A stretch of 64,000 bases of DNA from Catenaria anguillulae PL171 (Eukaryota; Blastocladiomycota; Blastocladiomycetes; Blastocladiales; Catenariaceae): assembly GCA_002102555.1 (NCBI GenBank), contig MCFL01000053.1, forward strand, positions 101,937-165,936, read 5' to 3'. Every line of letters starts with the position of its first letter. The first letter of the stretch is position 1. Under the pieces are notes generated by a model. The model was not told the DNA's origin, ran no database searches, and saw only the letters and a list, made by a program, of their open reading frames with translations. Positions 45,192 through 56,460 of this stretch are shown piece after piece. The position numbers and the translations under genes were made by a program.

Positions 45192-46936
45192 ATGACCAAT
45201 CTCGCTTGTGCCCTTGCCCGCATGCCGGCGGCCGCCATTGTCGCGATGGCTGTGCTGTATACGCTCTTAATCTCAGTATTTCCAACGCACGCCGCGTCTC
45301 CGCTTTGCTCGTCTCCTCGTCTGCGCAAAGAGATTCGGTTCGTCCGCCGTACGTCCATCGTTCTCGTGACGCGCTCATAACATCTCACGCACCATGTCAA
45401 GACAATTAGTGACCTCAACAACACCGAATTTGCCGCATTCACCCGTGGAATGAACCAGCTCAAGTCGTTTGGACGCTTGAACCAATACGTTGCCATTCAT
45501 CAGCAATGGACGCAGCCTGCTCACGGGTACTCATTCCCTCGCGGGATCCTTCCTCCCTGTCCTGTTTGTCATCATCGTCGCTCATGGTTGCTCGCTTTCG
45601 TCTCTATCATAGTGGAGCTCTCTTCTTTGCTTGGCACCGTCGCTTCATCTATCAGCTCGAGACCGAGCTGCTTGCCATCACTGGCCCGGCCCTCTCAGGA
45701 TTGCCCTACTTTGATCCATTCATGTCATACTCGTACGTCACGAGAGCAGATTCCCGGCGAGTCTCGCAAATGTTGCCCATCATCAATTGCTCACACGCAA
45801 AAGAGTGCATTTTCCAGCATCTTCAACCCAACCCACCCTCGCTTTCTCGGCGACGCGCAAGGCTGCGTCACCTCGGGCCCCTTTGCCGGGTGGTGGTCCA
45901 CAGACGGGCGGTGCCTGACGCACGAGCTCAACCAGCAGCCCAACTTTGTCGACCCGCGCGCCGTGGCTCAGCTTATCCTGTCCGGGTCCAGCTTTGCCAC
46001 CTTCAGCAATGCGTACGAGTTTGGGCAGCATGCAACAGTTCACAATGGCGTTGGTGGGCAAATGGTGGCGCTGGCGTATTCCACAAACGATTACATGTTT
46101 TACTTGCATCATGCCCATGTGGATCAGGCACGCGGAACAAGCATGTTCCCAAGATGGATTCATTCATGCTAACCTTCGTCGTTTGCATGTGTGCAACAGG
46201 TTTGGTATGCACGCCAGTTTGCAGATACAAGCCGGTTCTACTGGGACTACTTGGGGACGCATACGCCTGGTGGTGTTGGGACCGTCAACCTCAAGTACGT
46301 CTTTTTCAGGAGGATTCACGCCATTTCCATATCGCTCTCACACTTGCGTCAATTGATACGTGACGTCTTCACAGCACCCGCATTCCACCATGGCAAGACA
46401 CGGTCGGTACCGTTGCCGACGTTTACTTCACAATGTGCTACGACTACCAGCCCGCCCGTGGCGCTGCTTTACTCTCGCCGAACGCACAAGCTGCCGCCCC
46501 TGCGCCTGCGGCTCCTAACGCCAACGCACCGGTAGCGGCTCCGACCGACGGCGGTCCGCAACTGCGCCGCCGCGAGGCTTCCGATAACGATGCATTCAAG
46601 CTCTTCAACTTCACCATGTCGGACCCGTTGCACCGGTGCACGCCGCTTCCCGCCAATGTTCTCGTTCGATTGGGCCTTGATCCTGCCGGTGGCAGGCAGG
46701 CGTGTAACGACGTGAATTCCGTGATTGAAAAGATGCAAGCGCAGGAACACAACGATATGGCCGCACACGCCAGGTGGATGACGGTGCAGGATGTTCCCAA
46801 GGACATCAAGGAGCCAGCAAGGAGAGAGTGGGTGAGACCGCTCGACTCGACGAGTGTGAGTGGAGCCGTACGGACGGGTGTAGTGGGTGTTGGCGGATGG
46901 TTGCTTGGTTCGACGCTTGTTGCGTGGTTTGCTTGA
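45192..46936 (+). CDS. Secreted or membrane-anchored tyrosinase (copper monophenol oxidase)
   Basis: Tyrosinases oxidise phenols to quinones, a step toward melanin. A signal peptide (MPAAAIVAMAVLYTLLISVF near residues 11-30) is followed by RLRKEIR. The CuA site spans exons: YVAIHQQW, QPAHGG and FFAWHRRF. The CuB site has FGQHATVHNGVGG and YLHHAHVDQVW, completed across an intron ending at 46200. About six exons, with introns near 45330-45406, 45527-45609, 45736-45799, 46123-46200 and 46293-46374. The C-terminal part (46430-46936) has a Pro/Ala linker, a cysteine-containing segment and a final hydrophobic stretch VVGVGGWLLGSTLVAWFA, suggesting a GPI or membrane anchor. Confidence 0.88.
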
Positions 46937-47628
46937 TCTCGATATTTCTTCTGTGAAAGGGGTGCCTTGTTGGCGTGATCTGTACGGCGACACTGACTCG
47001 TGTCTTCCTTTGCTCCTTTTGCTCCTCTTGAGTACTTTGCTCTGTACGACTCCTTCCCGGCATTTGGATTGAAGAATGCAATGCATCGACTATCTTTGCC
47101 AGTCGGTGGATTTGAATTGTACGTGGTCAAGGCGAGTGGGAACATATGAGCGTAAGGCGAGTAAAATTTCACCCACTTTACAGTACCTGAGGTGAGAGTG
47201 TTCAAAGCGCAAACAAGAAGATAAACACAGACGTATACACAGAGGCTGCTCGACACACACAATAGACACCAAGCAAGCAGTGAATGGGTGAGAAAGAAGA
47301 ACGACAGCAAGCGACAAGACACCCAATAGCAATAGCGACCAGACAAGAGTCAGACATCATTTGGCCCTCAAAACCGCAGCGCAGGAGCCAAACAACAAAG
47401 GAAAGTTGAGGGTACAGGTCGCGAAATGGAATCAAACAAACACAAGGAAAAGTCGAGTATAAAGCGAGCCAAGGTTGGGCACATTTCAAGATATTCAGAC
47501 GGGACAAGCATACGAATGCAGGCAGCGAATCAAGGTGTCGTAAAGAGCAGCTGAGGCTGGGATATGTCAACAAACAGGAAGGAACGAAAAAAAAAGGGTC
47601 AGGACCTTAGAACATCAAAAAAGGAAAG
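46937..47628. other. Intergenic region between convergent genes
   Basis: About 690 bp of 3' flanks of tyrosinase and the F-box gene. No gene seen. Confidence 0.5.
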
Positions 47629-50600
47629 TCAAGGTAGCCCAAACGGCTCGTCGTCGCCGTCATCTTCCTCCACATCCATCATATCCCCATCGGCTCCATC
47701 CTCGTTGCCGAAAAACGCGTTCAACGCCTGTTGCACGGCCGGCATGGCCAACCCGGGCGCCTGCGCCGCGGCGGCCAACTGCTGCAACAACGCCGCCGGC
47801 ACTCCGCCGCCGCCAGCACCCGCGCCCGGTCCCTGCCCCTGAGCAGCTTGACCTTGTCCTTGCGCGGGCGGCTGAAAAGCGCCTGGGGGCAGTTGTATTG
47901 CGGGCATGGCTTGCGGCTGAGGCTGTTGTTGCTGCTGCTGCATGGCCAACTGCATCTGCGCCTGCATCTGCTGCTGCTGCATCTGCGCAAACAGCTGCAT
48001 TTGCGCCGGTGCGACCCCACCGAAACCCGCGGGCATCCATCCGCCAGCACCTGCACCTGGGCCACCGCCGCCTCCGCCACCAGCGAGCAAGAAGGGAAGC
48101 GGCATGCCGCCATCCATGCCGCCATCGCCTGGCCCATTGTTGTTGGCAAACCAAGCTGCAGCCATGTTGTGTTGATGCTGGTGCGGATGCAGACCGGCAG
48201 CCGCGCCGCCGGGCCGCGGTTGCAGTGGGACCACGTCAATGCGCTTTGCGACTGCTGGGTACCGTTGGCGAATGGTCTGCAGGTCACGCGGGTGGAGTGC
48301 GTGGCCCGACAAGGTGAGTTTCTTGAGCGAACCGAGGCCGCGGGCCGCAAGGAACCACAGCGTCTCTGGTCCAATTTGAGTTTCCGTGAGCTGCAAGTGG
48401 CGAAGTGTCGGGATCGAGTAAACAAGCTGCAGCAAGCCCGGGTCCGTCAAGTGCGATGCCGAGCAAATGTGCAGCGTGCGCAGTGGCGGCTGTGGGTTAC
48501 TTGAAGAGGACGAGGCAGGTAGAATCGGGTCCAATACGGAAACGGGCCGGCCAGCAGCAATGGCATCCACAAACAGCCGAATGTCAATGTTGCGCAGCGC
48601 ATGCCCGAACTTGATGCGCAGTTCGCGCAACTTGGCCATGCCCGCCAGTTCCTGCAATGCCTGTCCATTGACCATACCGGCGAGATCCAGCGACGTGAGC
48701 GGACAATGCGTGGCAAGCAGCGACAAGTTGTCTGAAAACTGCCTCGACTCGGCCATGATGAGCTCGCGTGCAACCAGGTGCGGGTCGCTGCCGACGGTCC
48801 CCGCTGCGGACGTTTGTGGGTCTGGCTCGTTGCCCGCGAAATCCACCCAGGGAACGGGTGCGGATCTGGCATCGTGCGGGGCGAGCGTCAGCGTGCTCAG
48901 TTTTGTGCATTTCGTCATGGCCACAGCGAGGTCGCGCGTAAACACGACGTGCTTGAGGTAAAGGGCAGACAGATTGGATGCCAGCGAAATGAGGCGCGCA
49001 AGGCCGTACGGGACACGCCTGCCGCGTGTTCGTGGGTGGTCAATGGTGAGGGCCGAGAGATAGGGCAGCGGGTGCGCCATGGCCAACAGGTCCTTTTCGG
49101 GTACCACGATGTTGCCGAGCGTGACCATACGCAACGTGAGGAAAGGAATCGAGTTGAAGTAGGCGCCAGAGACGGGTAGGTGCCACAAGTTGAGTTCACG
49201 CAGCTTGCCGCGTGCATTCGAGTGCATAATGTCGGCAACCAGGTCATCCGGGTTCGGTGGCGGTTGAAGCTGACCATGTGCAGTATGCTGATGACCCGAC
49301 AAGGCCGGTGACGTCGCGGCCGTGTTGGGCGCCGTTGTCCCCTGACCATCGGCGGCATCGGCGTCGTCGCCGCCCGCGGCTTGATCGTCCACCAACATGC
49401 CATCCCCTAGTTCGTTACCGCCGCCACCGACACCAACGCCCGTTCCAGGGTGTGTGCCGCCGCCCCCGTTCGTGGTCCTCGTAGAGACCCTGGAATCCGC
49501 CCGCCCGTCCAACTCAAACTCGTCATCGTCGGCCAAAATGCCTGTTGCCTGAATAGTGCGATCGGGCTGAATGTGCAACAAGCGTAAATGGCGACAATGC
49601 GTCGCGACCGCGGCCAAATGCCTCACGCTCACCTCCGACACCCAATAAATGCCGAGCTGCGACAGCGCCGCCATTGGCGCGAGCACGCTGGAGCGCATGC
49701 TCGGAACACGCTCGCAATCCGAATGGACGCGGCCTTGGTGGTCCATATTCGGGTGCTTGATGCACACGTCTGCGTCAAGTGCCCAGGAGAGCGGGCCACG
49801 GTACGCCAGTGTGAGACGGCGTGTTGTCGAGCAGCGTTCGAGGAGCACGCGTCGGACTCGGGTGATGAAGAGGAAGAGTTCGTCGCGTCCAGAGATATTA
49901 TAGACCATGATGACGATTTTCCGGATAAACTGCGGCAAGCAAAGAAATCGGAAAATTCAGAAGACACGTAAACGCAGCGTGTGAGTGCGGCAAATCAAAG
50001 AACATACCGATAAATAGGGATACATGAGGCGTGAGGGAACCAGCGACGTGTCTGGGGAGGCATATCTGCCACGTGCACTGTCCGCTGGATTGGTGCAATG
50101 ATCTTCGGGCTGAAAAGGTTCGGTTTGGTACATGTCTGACTCGAGAACGTCCAAGACTCGGGACAGGCGCGACTCGGGGAATGATGGCGTCCAGCATCCA
50201 ATGGACCGCCAAAGACACGATGCAGCGATGCGCGAAAGCCGGCGGTTGAGGAATAAGCATTGGTATCGGGATAACTTTGGGAGGGAGTTGAATATGGCGC
50301 TAATCTATGGCGAGAATGCGTCAGTGAGACCATTGCAGACAATATGGATGTACGAAACGGAGGTACCAGTTCGTGAGGCAGCTTGCGAAACGCGCCGTCC
50401 GCTGGGTCGCCCTGTAACTCATGTGCGGAAAACGGCGAAGCTGGTGTGCCCGGATGTTGTGGGGAATCCGTCGAATCAAAACCAAGCAAGTCGTCGGCCG
50501 AGTATGAGGCCATGAGCGTCGACCCTCGGCCGTGGAGATGATGGTGCCGGGGGTGATGGTGGTGGTGCGACGAGGATGGCGGAATCGGCGTCAATCGCGA

Positions 50601-50792
50601 ATCGTCGGAATCGAGATCCGCGCTGTCTGTGTCGTCGTCAATATCCATGTCAAGAGCGAGAGCGTGGCGGGCAGAACTGGGGCCGAGTTCGTGGCTGCTC
50701 GAGAGGCGCGGTGGCGGCGTGGAAGCAATATTCTCGGGTGGTAGAGACGAAGCGTCGTTGAGGTGCGTGGGAGAAGGCGGTGTAGCGGCCAT
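47629..50792 (-). CDS. F-box and leucine-rich-repeat protein
   Basis: Likely a substrate adaptor of an SCF ubiquitin ligase. From ATG 50792 a disordered His/Ser/Asp-rich N-terminus leads to FRKLPHEL. An intron (about 50371-50309) then joins to ISAIFNSLPKLSRYQCLFLNR, together a typical F-box of about 40 residues. A second intron (about 50012-49932) joins the F-box segment to FIRKIVIMVYNISGRDELF. The long last exon has leucine-rich repeats such as LRLLHI, LRELNLWHLPVSG, LSALTIDHPRT, LSTLTLAPHD, LTSLDLAGMVNG and LKKLTLSGHALHP. The C-terminus has a Gln/Met-rich run (about 47930-48000) and an acidic end (DEDDGDDEP type). The substrate is unknown. Confidence 0.82.
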
Positions 50793-51389
50793 GGTTCGGT
50801 GAGAGTAGGCAAGTGTTGCGAGGAATGGGCCAGGACGTGTCTGAGGCACAGCTTGCTTATTGGGGTCAGAAATAATCAACCAAGCCGAACACGGGCGGTG
50901 CAGTGGGCAGTGGGGAGGGAAGCGGGCGAAATCCCACTGGAAGTCCGTCAATGCGGGATTGTATTGAAACGACACGATGTGGGATGTTGGACCGTTACCG
51001 TTACGGGGTGGGACCGAGGCTGAGGCTGGCGGCTGCGGAAGGATGACGAGGCAATGCTGAGGACGGGACCTGGCCGCGGGTGATAGACGGAGTAAACAGG
51101 GACCGGGAACGATTGCCCAGAGTGGAATGTGCCTTCGTGCCGCCGTTGCGTAGGCTCATGCTACTGCATTAAAGCGCTCACTTGCCACTTTATCACGCTG
51201 AATGGGCGGTTATGGTTGCTCTCACACCGCCGATCCTCCCCGTTTCCTCCGCTCGCTCACATCGCCAGAATGGCCACATTTCGTGTCCAAGAGATGTCTA
51301 CCGACTCGAGGGACGAGTCCACTTCCAGTCCAACAAGCGCACTTGCATGACACAAAGCAAACAAACGGCCGACAGTGACGGGTGGCTGG
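50793..51389. other. Intergenic region
   Basis: F-box gene promoter and prenyltransferase 3' end. No gene seen. Confidence 0.45.
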
Positions 51390-52751
51390 TCACTTTTTGG
51401 ACAGGATTTGTTGGCGCTTGAATGCCCAATACTTTGCCCTCGTCTTGTCCACAACTTGCTCCAAATGCAAGCACGTCTGCAGTGCATCCACTCATTGAGG
51501 TCAGTTGCGCGAAATCAGTTGCACATGGATTGACCTGGGAGGTGTGCGTACCTCGGCAGCAGCATCCAGATTCTGTTGTTCAACATACTCGTCCACCAAA
51601 AATGCATACAAGTGCGGCGAGAGACACTGTCCCTCCACCAGCGACCGACACATGCCCATGACGAATGCGGACGCTTGACGCTTCTCACGCTTGAGCACTC
51701 TGTAGACAGCGATCAACTCGATATCAGTCCGCTTGCCGGCATAATCACGAAAAGTCACAAAGAAAAAAGAATTCTACGGACCCGCGCATGTACACCCAGG
51801 GAGACTCGTTGGACGGTGCGCGGCGAATGGCCGACACCACGTACTCGAGCTCCTTGTCAACATCCACGTCCATGACACGGCCCTCAAGCTCTTGGCTGCC
51901 AAACAAGAGGAAGAACCGGTAGGTCCAAGCCGAGTTGTTGCGCACGTCGCTCAAAAGCAGCTCGTCGATGGCGGCCAGCTCTCCCTCCCAGAGCCCAAAA
52001 GTCGTGACGAGCCATTGGCTACATTTACTCACAAGCCAATGTCGTGAGTAACGGTTGTACGCGGAGGTCGATTGAGGCGTACAACGAACCGGTAGTTCCA
52101 CATGTGATAGTTCTTGGGATCTTCCTCCGACAAGGACTTCATGAACTCGAGCTCGCCCGCTGGCTCGCGAAGCCGTTCCATGACGAATTGCCGATGTTGC
52201 CTGTGGTTTCAAAAACAACACAGGTCAGCCAACGCACCAGTTGGCAAAGCGACAACAAGGAAGGGTGCGCACCATAACTGGTAGCTTTTTGGCGACTCGT
52301 CCATCATTTCGTTGAGCATGTGTAATTCGGCACGCAAATCGCCGTGCAACTCGTCGAGGATCAACTGGCGTGTCCGCCTACCTCGCGCAAGACACAGCTA
52401 TCAGCTCCAACGGAAACAGAATCCGGTGATTCAAAGGAGGCCAAGTACGGTACCAAACCGTGTACAATCCCTGATTGAGCTTGACCAGGTGCGAAGTCAA
52501 ATCAAACACCCGTTGCGAAAGTTCACCCGAGTGGGCCGTTGCGACAAAGTAGGCCATGGCGTCCTTGTCTGTGTACATGTACAATACGACCATCAGCAAC
52601 CTGGCCGGCCAATGCTAAGCGTTCTCAATTTGCCACACATACACTCGTCTGTGAAGAGAATCGGGGCAAACGGCGCGGGGCCTTCGCTGAGGGACGCGGG
52701 CTTGACGTCGCTCCATTCCGGGCGTTCGGCGTAGGGGATGGCGGTGGTCAT
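51390..52751 (-). CDS. RAM2: Protein farnesyltransferase/geranylgeranyltransferase-I alpha subunit
   Basis: The shared alpha subunit of the two CaaX prenyltransferases that lipidate Ras, Rho and similar proteins. At least six exons. Exon 1 (52751-52643) encodes MTTAIPYAERPEW... and joins as DEY|KDAMAYFV. Then come FDLTSHLVKLNQGLYTVWY, ILDELHGDLRAELHMLNEM, SPKSYQLW, EDPKNYHMWNYRF, LAAIDELLLSDVRNNSAWTY, ELEYVVSAIRRAPSNESPW, and a last exon ending TRAKYWAFKRQQILSKK at 51390. These are the family's repeated N-x-x-x-W-x-x-R helical hairpins. Length is about 325-335 residues, as expected. Confidence 0.9.
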
Positions 52752-53173
52752 GGTGGGGGGCGGCAGAAATTGCTTACAGTGGCATCAAGTATTGCATGGA
52801 TTGGCCCTGTACCGTTTGACTTCCAACCTTGGAGCTAGCGCTGTGCTTTGGATGTTAATTCATACAGCTTCCGATTTCGGACTGATCTACATATGTACGT
52901 TAATTTAACGTGAAGGCAGAGATGGCGCCAAAACACAGCCGGCCAACACGACTTATCCATTGAACCAGACCTTTATCAATGCAGGCACGAATCCATACTC
53001 TAGGCATTCAGCTGTCCTAGCCCAGCCCACGCTTCTGTCGGTATTCTTCGCAGGCAACGTGCATGCCATCGACGCTTGTTGACACTCTGATCCGGCGCTT
53101 CTGTCTCGCCACACGCTTCCCGTCTCCAGTGCATTCAGCCAACACACACACAACCAAAGCACCATTCAGCATC
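52752..53173. other. Divergent promoter region of prenyltransferase alpha and DPM3
   Basis: About 420 bp, no gene seen. Confidence 0.45.
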
Positions 53174-53634
53174 ATGACCACCAAGCTCGTCCGCTTCCTC
53201 ATCTACTCTTTTGCGTTCCTGTCCGCGTGGCTTCTGGCCCTCAATGAAATCATTCCCGTCCCAGAAGCGTTCGCCGAGTTTATCCCCGCCGTATGCATGC
53301 CGCTTTTCTTTTCGCATCGAACTATGTGTCCTTCACAGTGGCGTGAAGTTTTGCGACTGACTGCCGCTCTCTATCATACATATAGCTTCCATTGTGGGTC
53401 ATTGTTTCGTTTGGTGCCTACTCGCTTGCTTCGATCGGATGGAGCCTCATTACTTTTGGCGATTGCCCTGAGGCACATGCCGAGCTTCTCAAGGTACACT
53501 TTTGTCTTGTGGAAAATACCACTGTTGCATTGGTAGAAATCTCACTTCAATTTGCATGTCTCGCACCGCATCGGCAGGAAATTGCCCAAGCGCGCGACGA
53601 GCTTCGTAGGGCCAAGATCACTATTGACGATTGA
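53174..53634 (+). CDS. DPM3: Dolichol-phosphate mannosyltransferase subunit 3
   Basis: A small ER membrane protein that tethers and stabilises the catalytic subunit Dpm1. Three phase-0 exons (53174-53290, 53386-53493, 53578-53634) give 93 residues, the family size. Two membrane helices are seen (LVRFLIYSFAFLSAWLLAL and LPLWVIVSFGAYSLASIGW). The conserved hallmark ITFGDCPEAHAELLKEI matches the ATFHDCEDAARELQ region of human DPM3. A short coiled-coil tail ends at TIDD. The presence of DPM3 implies a Dpm1 of the human/S. pombe type rather than the single-subunit S. cerevisiae type. Its product is the donor used by PIG-M at 43-44.5 kb. Confidence 0.93.
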
Positions 53635-54016
53635 ATGTGGATTTTGGATGAGGCTGTCATTCAATGAAAATGTATCCCCAATGCTCAAGCACGTCTGATT
53701 CCCCATGTCGATTCATGACCCTGTGACCAACGAGTTGAGCAACACATGGCTGTCTCCCGATGAGTTGGATTGAGGTTTCCTTTTCTGAAATTGGAGCTCT
53801 CAGGCGAGCAGCCATCATCTGGCGGCGCCGGTGGTTTTTGTTTCGCAAGCTTATATTCGAGTCAACGACATGTCATACATAAGCCAGTATTGTCGTTCCT
53901 GACGCCGCCTCCACCAGTGTGCCGAAGTCTCGTCCGCGCGTCAGTCAATCAAAAAGGAAAACCATAAAGTGTGCCATCAACTACAACTCTCAACTCCCTT
54001 GGACTAGCAAAGCACC
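53635..54016. other. Intergenic region
   Basis: About 380 bp between DPM3 and otubain on the same strand. No gene seen. Confidence 0.45.
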
Positions 54017-54940
54017 ATGGACACTCCGCAACAACCTTCCACACCCGCTGCCAACGCGGCCGCCGGCGCCACCGCCTCTCCTGCTGCACAACTCACGGAC
54101 GAGCAAATTCTTGCTGGCGAACAAGCCATCAAGGACGCCGTTGCCCGCGAATCGCAGTTGGTCTCAGTGCCGCTGCCCCTGACGGACCTGCGCCAAGAAT
54201 TCCAATCGAACGCGCCGTTTCTCGCCAAGATTAACGACCTGGCCACCAACTTTTCGCACTTTCGGCGGTGCCGTGGCGACGGCAACTGCTTTTACCGCGC
54301 GTTTGTCTTTGCCTGGTACGAGCGCGTGCTGGGCAACCCGGCACGGTACTTGGCGCGTGCACACGCCGACATGGCAAAGTGCAAGGAAGTGCTGCTGGCC
54401 AATGGGTTCCAGCTGCTCGTAATTGAGGATTTCCACGACGTGGCCGTCGACACACTCAAGGCCATTGAGACGGGAGCCATTCATGACATGGACATGTTGC
54501 TGTCGCGGTTCCAATCGGACGAGGTGTCTAATGCCATTGTGGTCCTGTTCCGGTTCGTGTGCAGCGCTTACTTGCAGCAGCACCAGGACGAGTATTTGCC
54601 GTTTGTCTTGGACGACGCAGATACCATGCAGGGGTATTGTGCACACCATGTGGAGGCCATGGGCAGGGATGCGGATCATGTGTCGATTATTGCTCTGTCA
54701 AAGATGTTTGCGGTCAATGTGGTTGTGGTATGTGAATTTATCCAATGGATAATCACACTCTTTCGTCCGATTTTTGCAGCTGACTCTTGTGCGTTTGTGT
54801 GTAAACAGGCATACCTCGACTCTGGCGCACACGACGATGCCACCATTCACCGATTTGATGGAAACGAGGCGGATCCAGCCGATGTCGTTCACTTCTTGTA
54901 CCGCCCCGGTCATTACGACCTCATTTACCCTCGCCAGTAA
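54017..54940 (+). CDS. OTUB1: Otubain-type ubiquitin thioesterase (peptidase C65)
   Basis: A deubiquitinase of the OTU family. Exons 54017-54727 and 54809-54940, joined in phase 0 inside the VNVVV|AYLDSG strand, give 280 residues. The catalytic motif is CRGDGNCFYRAF (Asp and Cys) and the catalytic His is in GHYDLIYP at the C-terminus. Other otubain stretches are FLAKINDLATNFSHFRRCRG, VVLFRFVCSAYLQ, ADTMQGYCAHHVEAMGRDADH and IIALSKMF. The N-terminus is a short Ala/Pro-rich linker. OTUB1 proteins prefer K48-linked chains, but specificity cannot be read from this sequence. Confidence 0.95.
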   Translation: MDTPQQPSTPAANAAAGATASPAAQLTDEQILAGEQAIKDAVARESQLVSVPLPLTDLRQEFQSNAPFLAKINDLATNFSHFRRCRGDGNCFYRAFVFAWYERVLGNPARYLARAHADMAKCKEVLLANGFQLLVIEDFHDVAVDTLKAIETGAIHDMDMLLSRFQSDEVSNAIVVLFRFVCSAYLQQHQDEYLPFVLDDADTMQGYCAHHVEAMGRDADHVSIIALSKMFAVNVVVVCEFIQWIITLFRPIFAADSCAFVCKQAYLDSGAHDDATIHRFDGNEADPADVVHFLYRPGHYDLIYPRQ

Positions 54941-55097
54941 ATTGCCAATGTCGAATCCTCGTTGTTGTTCAGTGTCGTCCATCACCCCATCATCTTGACG
55001 ATTCCGCAATGCAATCAGTTGTGTAAAGGAAGTGTAATACTACTACCTGCATGCCCGAGACAGAAACTTGAAACAAAAAGCCAACCCCAACACATAC

Positions 55098-55589
55098 TTA
55101 GCGACGCGAGTAATACTCGTGTGCCAACCCATGCACCTCGGGCGGGAACGGACTGGGCACCTCAGACTTGCCCGGCTTGACCATGGGCGCACGCACGAAT
55201 ACGCCCGAGCAAGTGTTAAAGTTGACTTCGAGGTATTCCGGAATAAACATCCATGGCTGTTGGAAGGGTCGCGGAGTGAATTTGAGACCGCGCGCCGCTT
55301 CAACAACGCTTTGCTTCTTGGGAACCGAAGGAGTCGTCGAGGGTGCAGCCGTGTCCGCGGATGGTGCATCAGCATCGCTCGTTTCGCCCTGTGCGGCAGC
55401 CGAAGCGTCAGATTCAGCTGGTGGGGAGGATTTGGTCGGGTTCGACAGCATGGGGATGGCCGAAGGGAGGATCGAGAACATGTCGCCGTCACGGAGGAGA
55501 TATGAGGGTTGCTTGCACTATTTTTTTGGTAAAGGAAGACGAGTCAACTCACTTGGCTCAAGTGCCACTCCAAACCAAAAGCACAAAGC

Positions 55590-55638
<49 letters not shown>

Positions 55639-56146
55639 GCACCACTTGTCCATTCACCATGACCTTGCCATGGGAAACCGCCTGCCTTGCAGCATACACA
55701 GAGGGCATGAAGCACGCCCTGAACACGGCCACATCGACCCTGCGCTCGAGCGGTGAAAAGGTGAGAGTTTGCATGGGCGGCAGCTTGCGCTGCTCAATGC
55801 CGGCCATGGCCGGGTCGCTTGCGGCGGTGTTGCCAAACACGGGCAAGGGCTCCGAGTTCCATGTCTTGTAGAACTGGCGCTCCGTGACGTTGCCGCCGTG
55901 GTACGCACGGGCCTCCTTCTTTGCCTGCCACATTTGCTGGAACAGGGTGCGGCGGGACAGGTCCGGATACCGCTGGCGGGTCGCCAGGTTGTACAGGTTG
56001 TACTTTGACCAGGACATGCGGATCAGGCCGCGGGAGGCGCTGTCAGCAGAACAGACAGACGGTTAATGCCATTTTCAATGAGGTTGTTTGTCCAGGGTCC
56101 AAGGGCAGGTAGCGACATACTTGAAGCGACCGGGGCGAGCTTTCAT
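55098..56146 (-). CDS. NAM9: Mitochondrial ribosomal protein uS4 (Nam9/MRPS4)
   Basis: A mitochondrial small-subunit protein. Exon 1 starts at 56146 and encodes MKARPGRFK. Exon 2 continues RGLIRMSWSKYNLYNLATRQ and contains an S4 RNA-binding domain (RRVDVAVFRACFMPSVYAAR, AVSHGKVMVNGQVV). The last exon begins in the S4 domain (QPSYLLRDGDMFSI) and ends VPSPFPPEVHGLAHEYYSRR at 55098, closely matching the Nam9 C-terminus. An Ala/Ser/Pro-rich insert lies between them. The intron between the last two exons holds a 47-bp poly(A) run on the plus strand. Confidence 0.92.
55591..55637. repeat. 47-bp poly(A)/poly(T) tract
   Basis: An uninterrupted run of 47 A on the plus strand, read as poly(T) in the last intron of the uS4m gene just after its donor. 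By far the longest homopolymer in the window. Confidence 0.95.
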
Positions 56147-56460
56147 GGTGGCAATGGGGGTAAATTCTGGTTTCGGATGTCCTCGCAGGGAATTTCACTG
56201 GGTCAGCAGTCGTCAGCGTGCATCCATGGCTCTTCTTTTTCGGTCAGGAGCATGACGTCCACTATGTAGTGGTTGATGTTGGCTCCACTCGATTGAGATC
56301 GAGGGGAGGCAGACGAAGTGATCGGCATGATCCAAGGCACAGGCCGCCGATCTGCCTCTCCAAGACATTCGCAGCGGACCGCGAACGCGGATGGGAATGT
56401 GCGCGCAAATGGAGAATTGTTATCATATTCAAACACCAAAAGTGGATAAATCGTGGACAG
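56147..56460. other. Short intergenic region
   Basis: About 310 bp between uS4m (upstream side) and the 3' end of the Gag-like gene. No gene seen. Confidence 0.45.
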
